64,000 bases of DNA from Clostridia bacterium (GCA_017549365.1 JAFYUZ010000100.1:1-64000), one strand, 5' to 3'; counted from the first letter of the stretch, positions 51,252 to 60,528 are shown. Program-made: numbers and translations. The notes: generated from the letters alone by a model not told the origin.

Positions 51252-52040
51252 GTGAACCTGCTTTTGCTGACCGACCTTGAGGGTATTCCCGGAATTTTTG
51301 ATATTGACGAGATCGACAGAACGAGCAAAAACTATGTGTTTGCCCGCAGAAAACTTACCGATCACATAAATTGCGCAGTAGCTCTTTGCAAAAAGTGCGG
51401 TGCCGATGACGTATATTATCTTGACGGCCACGCGGGCGGCGGCAACGTATTTGAAGAGGAGATCGGCGATTGTGCAAAAAAAGTTACGGTTGCAGATCTT
51501 GCGCCTCTTGTGAAAGAAAAACGTATCGACTGCGTGCTTGAGCTGGGAAGCCATGCACGGGCAGGGACGATGGGTGGATTTCTCGATCACACCTTTAACT
51601 CCAAAAGGATTTTTGAATACAGAATAAACGGCCTTCTTCACAGTGAGCTTTCTTCCCACGCCGTGTTTTTCTCGTCTTTTGGTGTGCCGACGGTACTTTG
51701 CTGCGGTGACGGTGCCGCGTGTGCCCAGGCAAAGGAATATATTCCGGACATCGTCACGGCTACCGTAAAGACGGCAAAGACGAGAAACTTCTGTACCCCG
51801 ACAGAAAACGCGCAAGAGATCTTTGAAAACGCCGTGCGAGAAGCGCTTTTGCGGTATGACAAGATATCACAGTATAAGATCGATGGAGATATTACCGTTT
51901 CGGTGACTTTTTATCGCACCGATATGTGCGAGGAGGCCTTGGAAAAAGTGAAATATCCGTGTGTACGCACAGATGCCCGAACGCTTGAAAGAGTTATTCC
52001 GCAAGGAAAACTCGAATCGTTTTATCAGCTTGTTTTTTAA
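51252..52040 (+). CDS. M55 family D-aminopeptidase-like protein
   Basis: A 262-residue protein of the DppA/M55 family. Zinc ligands appear in LLLLTDLEGIPGI (DxE), VYYLDGHAGGGN (DxH), LELGSHARAGT and the glutamate in LLHSELSSHA. The family removes N-terminal D-amino acids from peptides such as wall-derived D-Ala-D-Ala. Two GTG codons compete; the one at 51252 stands ten bases after AAGGGA, while 51243 is only one base from it, so I use 51252. A consensus promoter drives it alone. Confidence 0.9.
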   Translation: MNLLLLTDLEGIPGIFDIDEIDRTSKNYVFARRKLTDHINCAVALCKKCGADDVYYLDGHAGGGNVFEEEIGDCAKKVTVADLAPLVKEKRIDCVLELGSHARAGTMGGFLDHTFNSKRIFEYRINGLLHSELSSHAVFFSSFGVPTVLCCGDGAACAQAKEYIPDIVTATVKTAKTRNFCTPTENAQEIFENAVREALLRYDKISQYKIDGDITVSVTFYRTDMCEEALEKVKYPCVRTDARTLERVIPQGKLESFYQLVF

Positions 52041-52045
52041 TCAAA

Positions 52046-52074
52046 AAAAGACTGCCTTTTTCGGGCAGTCTTTT
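52046..52074. terminator. Bidirectional terminator
   Basis: AAAAGACTGCC and GGCAGTCTTTT around a T-rich loop; it serves the M55 gene and the converging sugar isomerase gene. Confidence 0.9.
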
Positions 52075-52079
52075 GCTTT

Positions 52080-52982
52080 TTATTCTTCAAAACAGTTGTA
52101 AGCGCAAAGCACGCTTTTTCCAATCTCGTAAAGCAGGTTTTCCGCCTTGATGCGGATATCGATCGGCGCTTTCCAGACACGCTTGTCTTTTTCGTACGGT
52201 CTTCTTTTGTCGGCGGAAAGAAGGATGTTTGTGGCTTCAAAGGTGAAATATCCGTTGTATCCGATGTCAATAAGTCCGTGCATAAGGCTATCGAGGCTGA
52301 GGGTGCCGAAATACGGCGCAATATGCGAATCGTCGTTGCCCATGTTGTCCTGGACGTGAAGTGCCATCACGTGCTTGCCGAGTATTTTAAGCTCTTCGTC
52401 CTGCGGCATTTTTTGCATATTTGCGTGTCCTGCGTCCCACACGGCGTGGAAAAGAGGGTGATCCACACATTCGATCATTTTAAGAAGGTCTGTCGCGTTG
52501 TCTATCCAGTAGAGGTTTTCGATGCAACGGATGTTGAAATTTTCCACAAGAATGTTTATGCCGTATTTTTCGGCATGGTGAAGCAGGGGCAAAAAGAAAT
52601 CTCTGTTGCGCAAAAAAGTCTGTTCGGGCGAAAGTCCGGGCTCATATCCCGAATGTATAACGATTTTGTCAATGCCGAGCTTTGCACAAAAATCGATACA
52701 ACGAATGTTGTCCTTGATAAACTGTGCGTTGTCGGGGGCAATGGGTGCGCCCATGGGAGCGTGCGACTGTATGAATCTTACCCCAAGCGCGTCAGCCTTT
52801 CTCTTTATAATATCGGCATATGCGTCGAGATCTTCGTTAGAAAAAGCCCCGTTTTTGCGGCGAAAGTCTGAGCCAAAATCATAATCAAGATATCTGAATC
52901 CTGCTGTGGCGCAATACTCCATGGCTTTTGTTTGCTCGACGGTGTAGTTTGAAAAATCCCCTGTGGTGGTTGCAAGTTTCAT
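52080..52982 (-). CDS. Sugar phosphate isomerase/epimerase (xylose isomerase-like barrel)
   Basis: A 300-residue TIM-barrel protein. Typical family positions are FRYLDYDFGSDF, FIQSHAPMGAP, IDKIVIHSGYEPG, ILVENFNIRCIENLYW (metal-binding E), HAVWDAGHANMQ (D and H) and GYFTFEATNIL (E). The start at 52982 follows AAGGAGGAAA. Members convert keto sugars or inositol derivatives. It is a single-gene unit divergent from the GH39-like gene. Confidence 0.9.
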   Translation of the reverse strand: MKLATTTGDFSNYTVEQTKAMEYCATAGFRYLDYDFGSDFRRKNGAFSNEDLDAYADIIKRKADALGVRFIQSHAPMGAPIAPDNAQFIKDNIRCIDFCAKLGIDKIVIHSGYEPGLSPEQTFLRNRDFFLPLLHHAEKYGINILVENFNIRCIENLYWIDNATDLLKMIECVDHPLFHAVWDAGHANMQKMPQDEELKILGKHVMALHVQDNMGNDDSHIAPYFGTLSLDSLMHGLIDIGYNGYFTFEATNILLSADKRRPYEKDKRVWKAPIDIRIKAENLLYEIGKSVLCAYNCFEE

Positions 52983-53012
52983 ACGGCGTTTCCTCCTTGG
53001 TGTATTAACAAC

Positions 53013-53041
53013 ATAATAGCACACACCTCGGCAAAAATCAA
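53013..53041 (-). promoter_or_regulatory. Promoter for the sugar isomerase gene
   Basis: TTGATT (53041-53036) and TATTAT (53018-53013), minus strand, spacer 17 bp, 31 bp before the start codon. Confidence 0.72.
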
Positions 53042-53087
53042 CTGCGTTTTGCTTTGATTTTTCGAAATTTTTTCGTTGCAAAAAGGG

Positions 53088-53116
53088 TTGACACGTATTT
53101 TTTTCGGTTATATAAT
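53088..53116 (+). promoter_or_regulatory. Consensus promoter for the GH39-like gene
   Basis: TTGACA (53088-53093) and TATAAT (53111-53116), spacer 17 bp, 46 bp before the start codon. Confidence 0.93.
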
Positions 53117-53162
53117 GAGAAAAAGAGAGTTTTTGCTCTTTTGAATTTTCGGAGGTGAGAAT

Positions 53163-54473
53163 ATGAATACAATCAAATTTGACCTTTCAAAAAAAGGCGG
53201 CACTTTCAAGATACTCAACGCCACCAACGGCGGCCCTTGGGGCAAGAGACACGTGGTAGACCAGCTCCGCTCTAATTTTGATGCTTACAGAGCGGCGCGA
53301 ATCCCTTATTCCAGAAATCACGACTCGGCGATGCACGGAGTTTACGGAGGACCTTACAGCCACGACATCACCTGCATTTTCCCCCGTTTTGATGCCGATC
53401 CTTACGATCCCGCATCCTACGATTTTGCCTGCACCGACGAGGCGATTAGATGCTGTCACGTCGTCGGCACAAAGACTTTCTTCCGTCTCGGACAGACAAT
53501 TGAGCACCAGATAAAAAAGCACGGAACAGTCCCCCCTGCCGATTTTAACAAGTGGGCGGTCATCTGCGAGCATATCATTCGCCATTACACCGAGGGGTGG
53601 GCAGACGGCTTTGATGCCGACATCGAATACTGGGAAATATGGAACGAGCCCGACCTCGACCTTGATGATGCAAAAAACAAGCGCACCTGGGGCGGAACGA
53701 AAGCGCAGTTTTTTGATCTTTACGAGACCGCATCAAAGCACCTCAAGGAAAATTTCCCCAACCTCAAGATAGGCGGTCCCGCACTTGCTCACGATATGGC
53801 CTGGGGCGAAGATTTTCTTGCCGAAATGCAAAAGCGCAATGCGCCTCTTGACTTTTTCTCGTGGCACATCTACTGTACCGAGCCCGATCCGCTTATTGAG
53901 CGCTCGAAAAAGGTAGACGCCCTTTTGAAAAAATACGGCTTTGACCGCACCGAAAGCATCCTCAACGAATGGAATTACGTCAGAGGATGGGTTGAAGATT
54001 TCAAATATTCCATCCTTGCTATCCACGGCATCAAGGGCGCAGCCTTCACCATGGCGTGCATCTCGGAAGCACAGAAAGCACCCATTGATATGCTTATGTA
54101 CTACGACACAAGACCCTCTGCCTTCTGCGGAATCTTCGACTACTACTCCTACGATCCCCTCAAGGGATACTACGCACTTTATTTCTACGGAATGTTTTAC
54201 GATATGAAGCACGAAGTGCGTGCTCAAAACGAGATTGAAAATGTCTACACCCTTTGCGGTGTTGACGAAAACGGCAAGATGCTCTGCGTTGTCACAAATT
54301 ACAGCGACGACGATAGCCTCGGAAACAAAAAAGTTGCGCTCGACATCGGAAGATGCGGAAAATTCGAGATCTACCGCGTTGATTCGACCCATGACGGCGA
54401 GCTTTGCGAAACGACCGAAAAACTTGAATTTGACATGGAAAATCAATCGTTTATCCTTGTTAAAGAGATCTGA
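53163..54473 (+). CDS. Glycoside hydrolase, GH39-like
   Basis: A 436-residue clan GH-A type enzyme without signal peptide. The acid/base glutamate is E162 in YWEIWNEPDLD; the nucleophile is most likely E269 in SILNEWNYVRG; HIYCTEPDP and the early SRNHDSAMHG also fit GH39 (beta-xylosidase or iduronidase type). A beta-sandwich C-terminal part with IENVYTLCGVDENGKMLCVV ends the protein. RBS CGGAGGTGAG. In a locus with heparinase-like lyases, either xylose or a uronic acid is a possible target; this is inferred. Confidence 0.86.
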   Translation: MNTIKFDLSKKGGTFKILNATNGGPWGKRHVVDQLRSNFDAYRAARIPYSRNHDSAMHGVYGGPYSHDITCIFPRFDADPYDPASYDFACTDEAIRCCHVVGTKTFFRLGQTIEHQIKKHGTVPPADFNKWAVICEHIIRHYTEGWADGFDADIEYWEIWNEPDLDLDDAKNKRTWGGTKAQFFDLYETASKHLKENFPNLKIGGPALAHDMAWGEDFLAEMQKRNAPLDFFSWHIYCTEPDPLIERSKKVDALLKKYGFDRTESILNEWNYVRGWVEDFKYSILAIHGIKGAAFTMACISEAQKAPIDMLMYYDTRPSAFCGIFDYYSYDPLKGYYALYFYGMFYDMKHEVRAQNEIENVYTLCGVDENGKMLCVVTNYSDDDSLGNKKVALDIGRCGKFEIYRVDSTHDGELCETTEKLEFDMENQSFILVKEI

Positions 54474-54483
54474 TAAAAGCAAG

Positions 54484-54512
54484 AAAGAGGCATGCTGTCA
54501 TGCCTCTTTTGC
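54484..54512. terminator. Bidirectional terminator
   Basis: AAAGAGGCATG and CATGCCTCTTT, perfect 11-bp stem with CTGT loop and T-rich tail; it separates the GH39-like gene from the converging oxidoreductase gene four bases away. Confidence 0.92.
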
Positions 54513-54515
54513 TTT

Positions 54516-55811
54516 TTATTCGTCTTTCTTTTTGCCCTGGTTAAATGCCGCGGCGGTGTAGCCGTCCTGCTTTTCGTATTCCTCGCGCCAGAGGCGGTAC
54601 ATTTTTTCATAAACCTCGTCGGGAATATCGGGTGTGCCCGATTTGCAGGTGGGAACAAGCATATCGCCTGCCACAGCGGGAGTGGCGCAGGTGGTGTCAT
54701 TGCGGTATTTTTCGCGTTCTTCCTTGTTGCGAAGATTGGGGATATCCATGGGGATGCCGCCTGCAAGGATCGAACGATAGGCAAACATACCGGGCAGGAA
54801 CATATCGAGCGCTTCATATATGTCGATGGAATCGGCATCCTTTGCGCCGAGTATTTTTTCGACAAAGTTGTACATCGAGTAGTAATCCGAGCCGCCGTGA
54901 CCAAAATTTGCGCTGTCTTGTTCAAAGGGCTTTGCCTCGTATGCTTTGAGGGTATCGTTGCCGTACTGTCCGTCGTATTCGTCGCAGTTGACGTATATCT
55001 TTTCCATACCGCCTGCCATTGCATCCTCGCGGGCGGATTCCATTCTGCCCTTCGAACCGTAGATCGAATACCAAATGGAATTTCTGTAAAGTCCGCCGTG
55101 GATACTCTTGACGATACCGCCGTTTTCAAGCTCGAGCATTTCGATACCGAAAGCGCCGCCCTTGGCGCCGATTCTGAGGTTGCGCGTGTTCATCGGGCTT
55201 TCAAAGCCGGTTACTTTTACGGGGCGCAGACCCGTTATATGAACGATCGGACCGATCGAATGGGTGCAATAAAATGTGGAATACATATTGTTGCGCCAGT
55301 GGTTTTTGTCGCCGTAGCTTATCGACGGCCAGATGGGCTCGCAGTTGTGTACGTATTCACATTCGCCGTATTCAAACTCGCCAAGCACACCTTTTTTATA
55401 AAGCTTTTTCATTTCATAAGCGGCGGGCATGTAGCAGTAGTTTTCGCCGTAGGCATAGACAAGGCCTGTTTCCTCGATGGTTTCGATAAGTTCAACTGCC
55501 TGTGCCATGGTTTCAACGGGAAGAACTTCGCTGAAGACGTGTTTTCCCGCACGCAAAGCTTTTATGGCAAAGGGGGCGTGCTCGTTGGCATAGTTTGCAA
55601 GAACAACGGCATCCATGTCGTGCTTGATAAATTCGTCGAAATCGGTGTAATATGCGATGTTGTCATCGTTGTATATCTGCTTTTGAGTTTCAAGCCCTTC
55701 GACCCATTTGTCACACATGGCAACTATCTGTGCGTTGTCTGCCTGACGGCAATAATTTATCATGCTGGTGCCGCGATAAACGCCCATAACACCAATGCGT
55801 ACTTTTTTCAT
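54516..55811 (-). CDS. Gfo/Idh/MocA family oxidoreductase, long form
   Basis: A 431-residue oxidoreductase. The nucleotide-binding start is RIGVMGVYRGTSMINYCRQ; the EKP-type motif is VFSEVLPVETMAQAVELI, followed by YAYGENYCYMPAAYEMKKLY. The C-terminal part is extended with GHGGSDYYSMYNFVEKILG and a catalytic-like histidine pair around YCTHSIGPIVHITG, as seen in GH109-like and related long members that may act as glycosidases using NAD. RBS AGGAGGT. The 91-bp gap before it contains a TATAAT (55848-55843, minus strand) with only a weak -35. It is the last gene of the operon starting at 59220. Confidence 0.86.
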   Translation of the reverse strand: MKKVRIGVMGVYRGTSMINYCRQADNAQIVAMCDKWVEGLETQKQIYNDDNIAYYTDFDEFIKHDMDAVVLANYANEHAPFAIKALRAGKHVFSEVLPVETMAQAVELIETIEETGLVYAYGENYCYMPAAYEMKKLYKKGVLGEFEYGECEYVHNCEPIWPSISYGDKNHWRNNMYSTFYCTHSIGPIVHITGLRPVKVTGFESPMNTRNLRIGAKGGAFGIEMLELENGGIVKSIHGGLYRNSIWYSIYGSKGRMESAREDAMAGGMEKIYVNCDEYDGQYGNDTLKAYEAKPFEQDSANFGHGGSDYYSMYNFVEKILGAKDADSIDIYEALDMFLPGMFAYRSILAGGIPMDIPNLRNKEEREKYRNDTTCATPAVAGDMLVPTCKSGTPDIPDEVYEKMYRLWREEYEKQDGYTAAAFNQGKKKDE

Positions 55812-55902
55812 GCTAATACCTCCTGTGATATCGGATGATTTGATTATAGCGCAAGATGATGAAAATAAAAATAGAAAATTCCCACAGATTTATAGAAAAA
55901 AG

Positions 55903-57579
55903 TTATTTTTCAAGAATAAATTTCGCTTCTTTGTTGCCGTGCAGGGCAAAATCGATAAGATAAACTCTCTCGGTTCCTGCCTTTTCGGTGCCAAAGCCCG
56001 CAAAGCGAGGTTCAAAATCAAAGTGCGAAACCGAAATGTCCGCTTTTTCCGAACAATACAGAAGGTACCCGTCAATTTTCACACGGTCGCCGCAAACTTG
56101 GGGTTTTATTCTTGTGGTATATCGGAAAACGATGTTTTCAAAATTGCCCTCGGCTTTTTCTGTTATTACAACGCGGTCTTTTTGAAGTGCAAAGCATCTT
56201 TCGAGCTTTGTAAGAGAGCTGATCCCGTAGGCCGCCGAATATTCTATGGCAAAGCCGTCGTCTGTGGCGGAAATTATTTTTCCGCAGTATTCCTTTCCGA
56301 ATTTCTGCGCACATCCGTCAATGATCGGCAGACTGTGTCCGAGCGACGTGGTACAGCTTGTGCCCTTGTATCTTTCGTTCGGGTCAAAGTATTTGTTGTC
56401 GTATATCGCCCAGCCCGCATCGTCAAGAATGTATTTTCCGCCGTCAAAAACAAGAAAGCTTCCCACGTCGTTGTGGTTGTGGGGTTCGTCGTTGTGGCCT
56501 GCCTTGGCGGCAAAAATATAGGAGTTTTTGCGGTTGATATACCACGCCGAATCGGGATATATCACAAGGTCATCGCGTATATTTTTGTCCTCGGGCTTCT
56601 TTTTGCTCCAATAAAGATTGCGCAGGAAGGTGGCAAAGCGGTAGCGTGCCGAGTTTTCAAACTTTTCGGCGTATTCGATGGGCGGAATTGCAATTTTTCC
56701 GTATTTTTCCGACAAAAAATGCAATATGCCGGGGTTGTAGTTGTAGGTGTGGGGCGAATCGGAAAAGGGAATGCAAAAATTGTCGGCAAGGTACATATTG
56801 TTGCAGAAGGAAGCGATCTTTTTTACCTTTTCGTCGGCAAAATAGTTTATCTTTCCGTCGGTGTACTCATAAAGCATTTGCGCAATATAGCAGAAGTGCG
56901 AAAAACCGTAGAACCAGTAAAGACTGCCTTCAAGGCAACAGCCGTCATCGGGAAAGCTTTCGAGAAAATCGCCAAGGTTCAAAAGAATATTGTCCTTTGC
57001 ACGGGTAAACTTTTCGTCAAGCCCCAGATAAATAAAGGTGGCTCCGACACCCGACGCACAAACGGCGGACCAGTTGTTTTTGCCCCATCTTCTGTTTCCT
57101 TCGAGATAAGGTGAAATTATCCTTCTGTCAAGCTCGTATTCAATGCGATCTTTCACCGCCTGCGGCAGTTTGTCACGCAAAAGACAGTGTATTTCCGAAA
57201 GCGCAAAGGCGGTTTCGGAGGCAAAAAGGTCGATGCACGAAGCGGTTTCTTTTGCGCTTTTGCATCTGACGATGTGTGCCGGCAAAGCCCAGGTATATTC
57301 GTCGCAGATTGCCCAGATGATATCGCAAAGCTTTTCGAGCCATTCGTCGCCCTTGTCGAGCAACACCATGGCACAAAAAGCGCAGAGCATCTTGCGGTGC
57401 TCCATATAGCTTTCTTCATATTCCACGCGGCTTCCCGTTTTTGCAAAAAGCATAAATTGCGAATACGGCAAAGTCTTTATGGGCTTATCAAACAGTTTTT
57501 TTGCCGCTAGTTCGACTTCGGCAACCATTTCGCGGTTGCCGTCTGTTACGGGCAGAGGATAGGTAAAACCGTTGTACAT
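55903..57579 (-). CDS. Heparinase II/III-like protein, cytosolic
   Basis: A 558-residue paralogue of the protein at 35159-37021. The toroid half contains LCDIIWAICDEYTWALPAHI and SFPDDGCCLEGSLYWFYGFS; the beta-sandwich half begins near GHNDEPHNHNDVGSFLVFDGG with the histidine and tyrosine positions expected for a lyase. No signal peptide is found. It is 15 bp after the PHP gene. Substrate unknown; uronate-containing oligosaccharides are the family norm. Confidence 0.87.
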   Translation of the reverse strand: MYNGFTYPLPVTDGNREMVAEVELAAKKLFDKPIKTLPYSQFMLFAKTGSRVEYEESYMEHRKMLCAFCAMVLLDKGDEWLEKLCDIIWAICDEYTWALPAHIVRCKSAKETASCIDLFASETAFALSEIHCLLRDKLPQAVKDRIEYELDRRIISPYLEGNRRWGKNNWSAVCASGVGATFIYLGLDEKFTRAKDNILLNLGDFLESFPDDGCCLEGSLYWFYGFSHFCYIAQMLYEYTDGKINYFADEKVKKIASFCNNMYLADNFCIPFSDSPHTYNYNPGILHFLSEKYGKIAIPPIEYAEKFENSARYRFATFLRNLYWSKKKPEDKNIRDDLVIYPDSAWYINRKNSYIFAAKAGHNDEPHNHNDVGSFLVFDGGKYILDDAGWAIYDNKYFDPNERYKGTSCTTSLGHSLPIIDGCAQKFGKEYCGKIISATDDGFAIEYSAAYGISSLTKLERCFALQKDRVVITEKAEGNFENIVFRYTTRIKPQVCGDRVKIDGYLLYCSEKADISVSHFDFEPRFAGFGTEKAGTERVYLIDFALHGNKEAKFILEK

Positions 57580-57594
57580 TTTTTCTCCTTTGTC

Positions 57595-58347
57595 TTACGG
57601 CAAAACCAGCGACGTGCCGCCGATCTCAAAGACGTAATCGTTTTCTTTCAAAAGCTTTGCAAGCTCAAACGAATCTTTCGGAAGCGTTTTTGTGCGGAGC
57701 GCCGAAATACCCACAACACCTTCCACGTCGTTGTGGCAGTCGCTTCCGCAGGTTTTGATATTTACCTGCGCGTTGTTTGCAAGACGTGCGGCAATGCCGA
57801 TGCGTCCGTTGTGACCGGGATGCATATTAAAGGTTTCTATGCCGTCAACAAGGCTTGTGTCGCAGGGGACCATTCCGTTGCGCCCGGGGTGCGCCCAGAT
57901 GAGAACACTATCCGAAAGAGCCAAATTTTTTCTGAAATTTTCGATGCCGTAGGGCAACAGATCGTAAACCTTTTCAAGAATGTCGCGGTCAACGCCGTAA
58001 AGCAGGTAGTCGTTCGGCGAATCGTCAAATCGAAGCTCGGCACCGAAATATACGGCAATGCCCAGCGTATCGCCGTGCTTTTTTGCCTTTTCATACCCTT
58101 CGCAATAAAAATCGAGCCGTTCTTTTTTGTCGCAGCCTTTAAGATATTCTTCGCCGTTTTCGGACGGATATCTTAAAAAGTGGTTGATGATAACGATGCC
58201 GTCAAAGCCCGCTTTTTTATAAAGCTCCACCTGTTCCTCGGGCGATTTGTGTCCGCAATGGCTGACGGGTGTTGTGTGGGCGTGAAGCTCGATGCGATAT
58301 TTGTATTCTTTTTCAAGAAGTTTTTTCAATGCAGATGCGTTTTCCAT
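57595..58347 (-). CDS. PHP domain metal-dependent hydrolase
   Basis: A 250-residue protein with the PHP pattern: IELHAHTTPVSHCGHKSPEE at the start, GIVIINHFLR, YFGAELRFDD, SVLIWAHPGRNG and TCGSDCHNDVEGV. The HxH, H and DxH metal ligands are all present. PHP proteins hydrolyse phosphoesters; here the neighbourhood points to a sugar phosphate. Spacing of 15 bp on both sides makes it part of the operon. Confidence 0.88.
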   Translation of the reverse strand: MENASALKKLLEKEYKYRIELHAHTTPVSHCGHKSPEEQVELYKKAGFDGIVIINHFLRYPSENGEEYLKGCDKKERLDFYCEGYEKAKKHGDTLGIAVYFGAELRFDDSPNDYLLYGVDRDILEKVYDLLPYGIENFRKNLALSDSVLIWAHPGRNGMVPCDTSLVDGIETFNMHPGHNGRIGIAARLANNAQVNIKTCGSDCHNDVEGVVGISALRTKTLPKDSFELAKLLKENDYVFEIGGTSLVLP

Positions 58348-58362
58348 TTTTTGCCTTTCTTT

Positions 58363-59220
58363 TCAGAATTCAATTGTGTAAAGATTTCCGAAGTTGTCGC
58401 TGTAATAGCAGATGCCGTCGCAAAAATCAATAAATTCAGGCTCGATCGTCATACCGTAATCGCCAAAGAGCACAAGCTCTTTCTGAATTTTCTTTGCAGT
58501 GTCGATAATACGCATGGCAGGAACATTTGTGGCGTCATTGGTAAAGCCTTCGAGCGAATAGATATTGCCCTCGTGATAAATTGCACCCTGGATGTATCTG
58601 TGATAGTCGCAATCGAAGTATTCTTTGATATCTTCTTTTTCAAGAACAACGCGGTTTACGCCGAATTTTTCGTCAAACTTTCCGTCGGTCACCTTCGGCA
58701 GGTCAAATGCGAAATAGCGGCTCTTTTTTTCGCCGTCACGCATTGTAAAGCCATAGTAAACGTTGTTTTTGGGGTCAAGCACAAAATTGCCGTACGGGCG
58801 CACGTCGCCACAGGTAGATGCCCAGAGAGAAGTGTCCTCGGTAAAGCCGATTTCGATTATCTGCACAAGCTTTGTATTAAAATTGTTACCGTTGCGTGTC
58901 AGACGGTATACGGCGCAGGTGCCCTTCATCTTGTCGTCGCATTTTGCATAGCTGTTGTAGAGATTGGTGTATAAAAGAGGAAATTCGTCATCGGGCGAGA
59001 AGTAGTTGCCGAACATAACGGCGTTGTTGTGGGGCATCAGAATATCGACCTTGTCAAGATCAAACGACGATGTTTCATCAACCTTGTTGCCTTCTGCGCA
59101 AAGCAGTTTTTTTGTTTCGTATACGTGGCATTTTGATTTTTCGTCAAATCGGAAAAGGAAACCGCCGTGTACCGCGCCGTCCTGTCCGCCTGCGATGTTT
59201 GCGATTTTTGTTATTTTCAT
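58363..59220 (-). CDS. Protein of unknown family, probable beta-propeller
   Basis: A 285-residue protein I cannot place. It has repeated short beta stretches with aromatic turns, such as FPLLYTNLYNSYAK, CAVYRLTRNGNNF, YYGFTMRDGEKKSRYFAFDLP, GAIYHEGNIYSLEG and CDGICYYSDNFGNLYTIEF, which suggests a propeller of about five or six blades. No signal peptide. It is the first gene of the operon with a PHP hydrolase, a heparinase-like lyase and a MocA oxidoreductase; RBS GGAGGAAA. A sugar-binding or lyase role is only a guess. Start at 59220 is preferred over an ATG 24 bases upstream that lies before the ribosome binding site. Confidence 0.8.
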   Translation of the reverse strand: MKITKIANIAGGQDGAVHGGFLFRFDEKSKCHVYETKKLLCAEGNKVDETSSFDLDKVDILMPHNNAVMFGNYFSPDDEFPLLYTNLYNSYAKCDDKMKGTCAVYRLTRNGNNFNTKLVQIIEIGFTEDTSLWASTCGDVRPYGNFVLDPKNNVYYGFTMRDGEKKSRYFAFDLPKVTDGKFDEKFGVNRVVLEKEDIKEYFDCDYHRYIQGAIYHEGNIYSLEGFTNDATNVPAMRIIDTAKKIQKELVLFGDYGMTIEPEFIDFCDGICYYSDNFGNLYTIEF

Positions 59221-59251
59221 GTTTTTTCCTCCGTTGAATTTCATTGAAAAT

Positions 59252-59280
59252 ATTATATCACATCAATTGCAAAAAAACAA
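59252..59280 (-). promoter_or_regulatory. Promoter for the propeller-PHP-heparinase-MocA operon
   Basis: TTGTTT (59280-59275) and TATAAT (59257-59252), minus strand, spacer 17 bp, 32 bp before the start codon. Confidence 0.75.
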
Positions 59281-59288
59281 CAAAAAGC

Positions 59289-59316
59289 TTGAAAAGTCAG
59301 GATAAAGTGATATAAT
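59289..59316 (+). promoter_or_regulatory. Promoter for the divergent toroid-acetyltransferase pair
   Basis: TTGAAA (59289-59294) and TATAAT (59311-59316), spacer 16 bp, 21 bp before the GTG start. The two divergent -35 boxes are eight bases apart, so one regulator could act on both operons. Confidence 0.78.
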
Positions 59317-59337
59317 GAAGTAAAGGCGGTGATATAT

Positions 59338-60519
59338 GTGGCAAAAAGCGTGGAAAAGCAGGCTCAGCTTGCATACGAATACATAAAAAATCGGGTTTTT
59401 AATCCGAAAACAAGGCTTATATACGATCACGCCCACGCCTGCGATATGGCGCATTTTCCAACCGCCGAAGAGGTGGCGGCGATATATCCCAACCCCTGCG
59501 GATATGCCGTTGGCATGGAGGATGGAATGATAAACGGCGGCACGATGATCGATGCCTGCCTTTTAAGATATGAAAAAACGGGGGATGACGGCGCCTGTGA
59601 TCTTGCCCGCCGACTTGTTTGGGGGATGCTCGATTGTGTTGCGTGTGCAAAAAGCGAAGGCTTTGTACCCCGCGGAGTCACCCCGACAGACGAAAAAAGC
59701 TGTTATCCCGACTCGTCGATAGATCAATATACCATGTTCGTCTTTGGAATGATAAGGTTTTTTGAATCGGGTCTTGCAACAGACGCAGAGAAAGAACGGA
59801 TAAAAAACGCAATAGTTTCGGTGGCAAAGCGAGCCGAAAAAAATCCCACGGCAGAAAACGATTACGATCTTCTTCGCGATGACGGCGGAAAAAGTATTGT
59901 CAGCCGCATCTGGGGCGAAAAACGCGGCAACCACGAGATGCTTCGTCTGCCCATGATATTTGCCGCGGCATATGGTTTGAGCGAGGACCGACACTGGCTT
60001 TCAAAATACGAAAAAATTATTGACATCGGCATCGAAAGATCGCTTCCGATGACCGAATATTTTCACATGTATTGCCTCCAGCAGATGCAGGCCTCTGTCT
60101 TTGTCTGCAGGAAATACGATCCCGATGATGGCAGAAGAAAAAAGCTTGCTTCTGTTTCGGAAAGTGTTGCAGACTACGCCGAAAGCATGGTGCCTTCGGT
60201 GGCGCGGCAGATAAGAGCGCACAGTAATTACAACGCTCGGTACATACCCTTTCGCGAGTGCGGAAAGGATTATCCCGGCAACCGATTTGTCGAGGTGGGT
60301 TTCCCCGATGCTTTCAAACCCGAAAGAGTTGACGAGCACGAATTTTTTGTTTTGCAGGATGCGGCAAACGTCAGCATTGTGGTGAGCTTTGCCGACGGCA
60401 GAAAACCGAGCGACGAAGCAAAAGCTTTGTTTGCCGAAGCTTTTGATATAATAGATTTTGAAAAACACGAAAGGTGCGTTCCCGTCCATTTTCTTGGCGG
60501 ATATTACAGAACTCTTTGA
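59338..60519 (+). CDS. Protein of unknown family, probable alpha/alpha toroid enzyme
   Basis: A 393-residue, helix-rich protein. YDHAHACDMAHFPTAEEV, NGGTMIDACLLRYEKTGDDGACDLARRLVWGML, EGFVPRGVTPTDEKSCYPDSSIDQYTMFVFGM and WGEKRGNHEMLRLPMIFAAAYGL have the spacing of paired helices seen in (alpha/alpha)6 glycosidases and lyases. I do not recognise a named family. The start is GTG at 59338, eight bases after AAAGGCGGTG; another GTG nine bases earlier overlaps this site. It is ten bases before the acetyltransferase gene. Confidence 0.78.
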   Translation: MAKSVEKQAQLAYEYIKNRVFNPKTRLIYDHAHACDMAHFPTAEEVAAIYPNPCGYAVGMEDGMINGGTMIDACLLRYEKTGDDGACDLARRLVWGMLDCVACAKSEGFVPRGVTPTDEKSCYPDSSIDQYTMFVFGMIRFFESGLATDAEKERIKNAIVSVAKRAEKNPTAENDYDLLRDDGGKSIVSRIWGEKRGNHEMLRLPMIFAAAYGLSEDRHWLSKYEKIIDIGIERSLPMTEYFHMYCLQQMQASVFVCRKYDPDDGRRKKLASVSESVADYAESMVPSVARQIRAHSNYNARYIPFRECGKDYPGNRFVEVGFPDAFKPERVDEHEFFVLQDAANVSIVVSFADGRKPSDEAKALFAEAFDIIDFEKHERCVPVHFLGGYYRTL

Positions 60520-60528
60520 GGTGACAAA

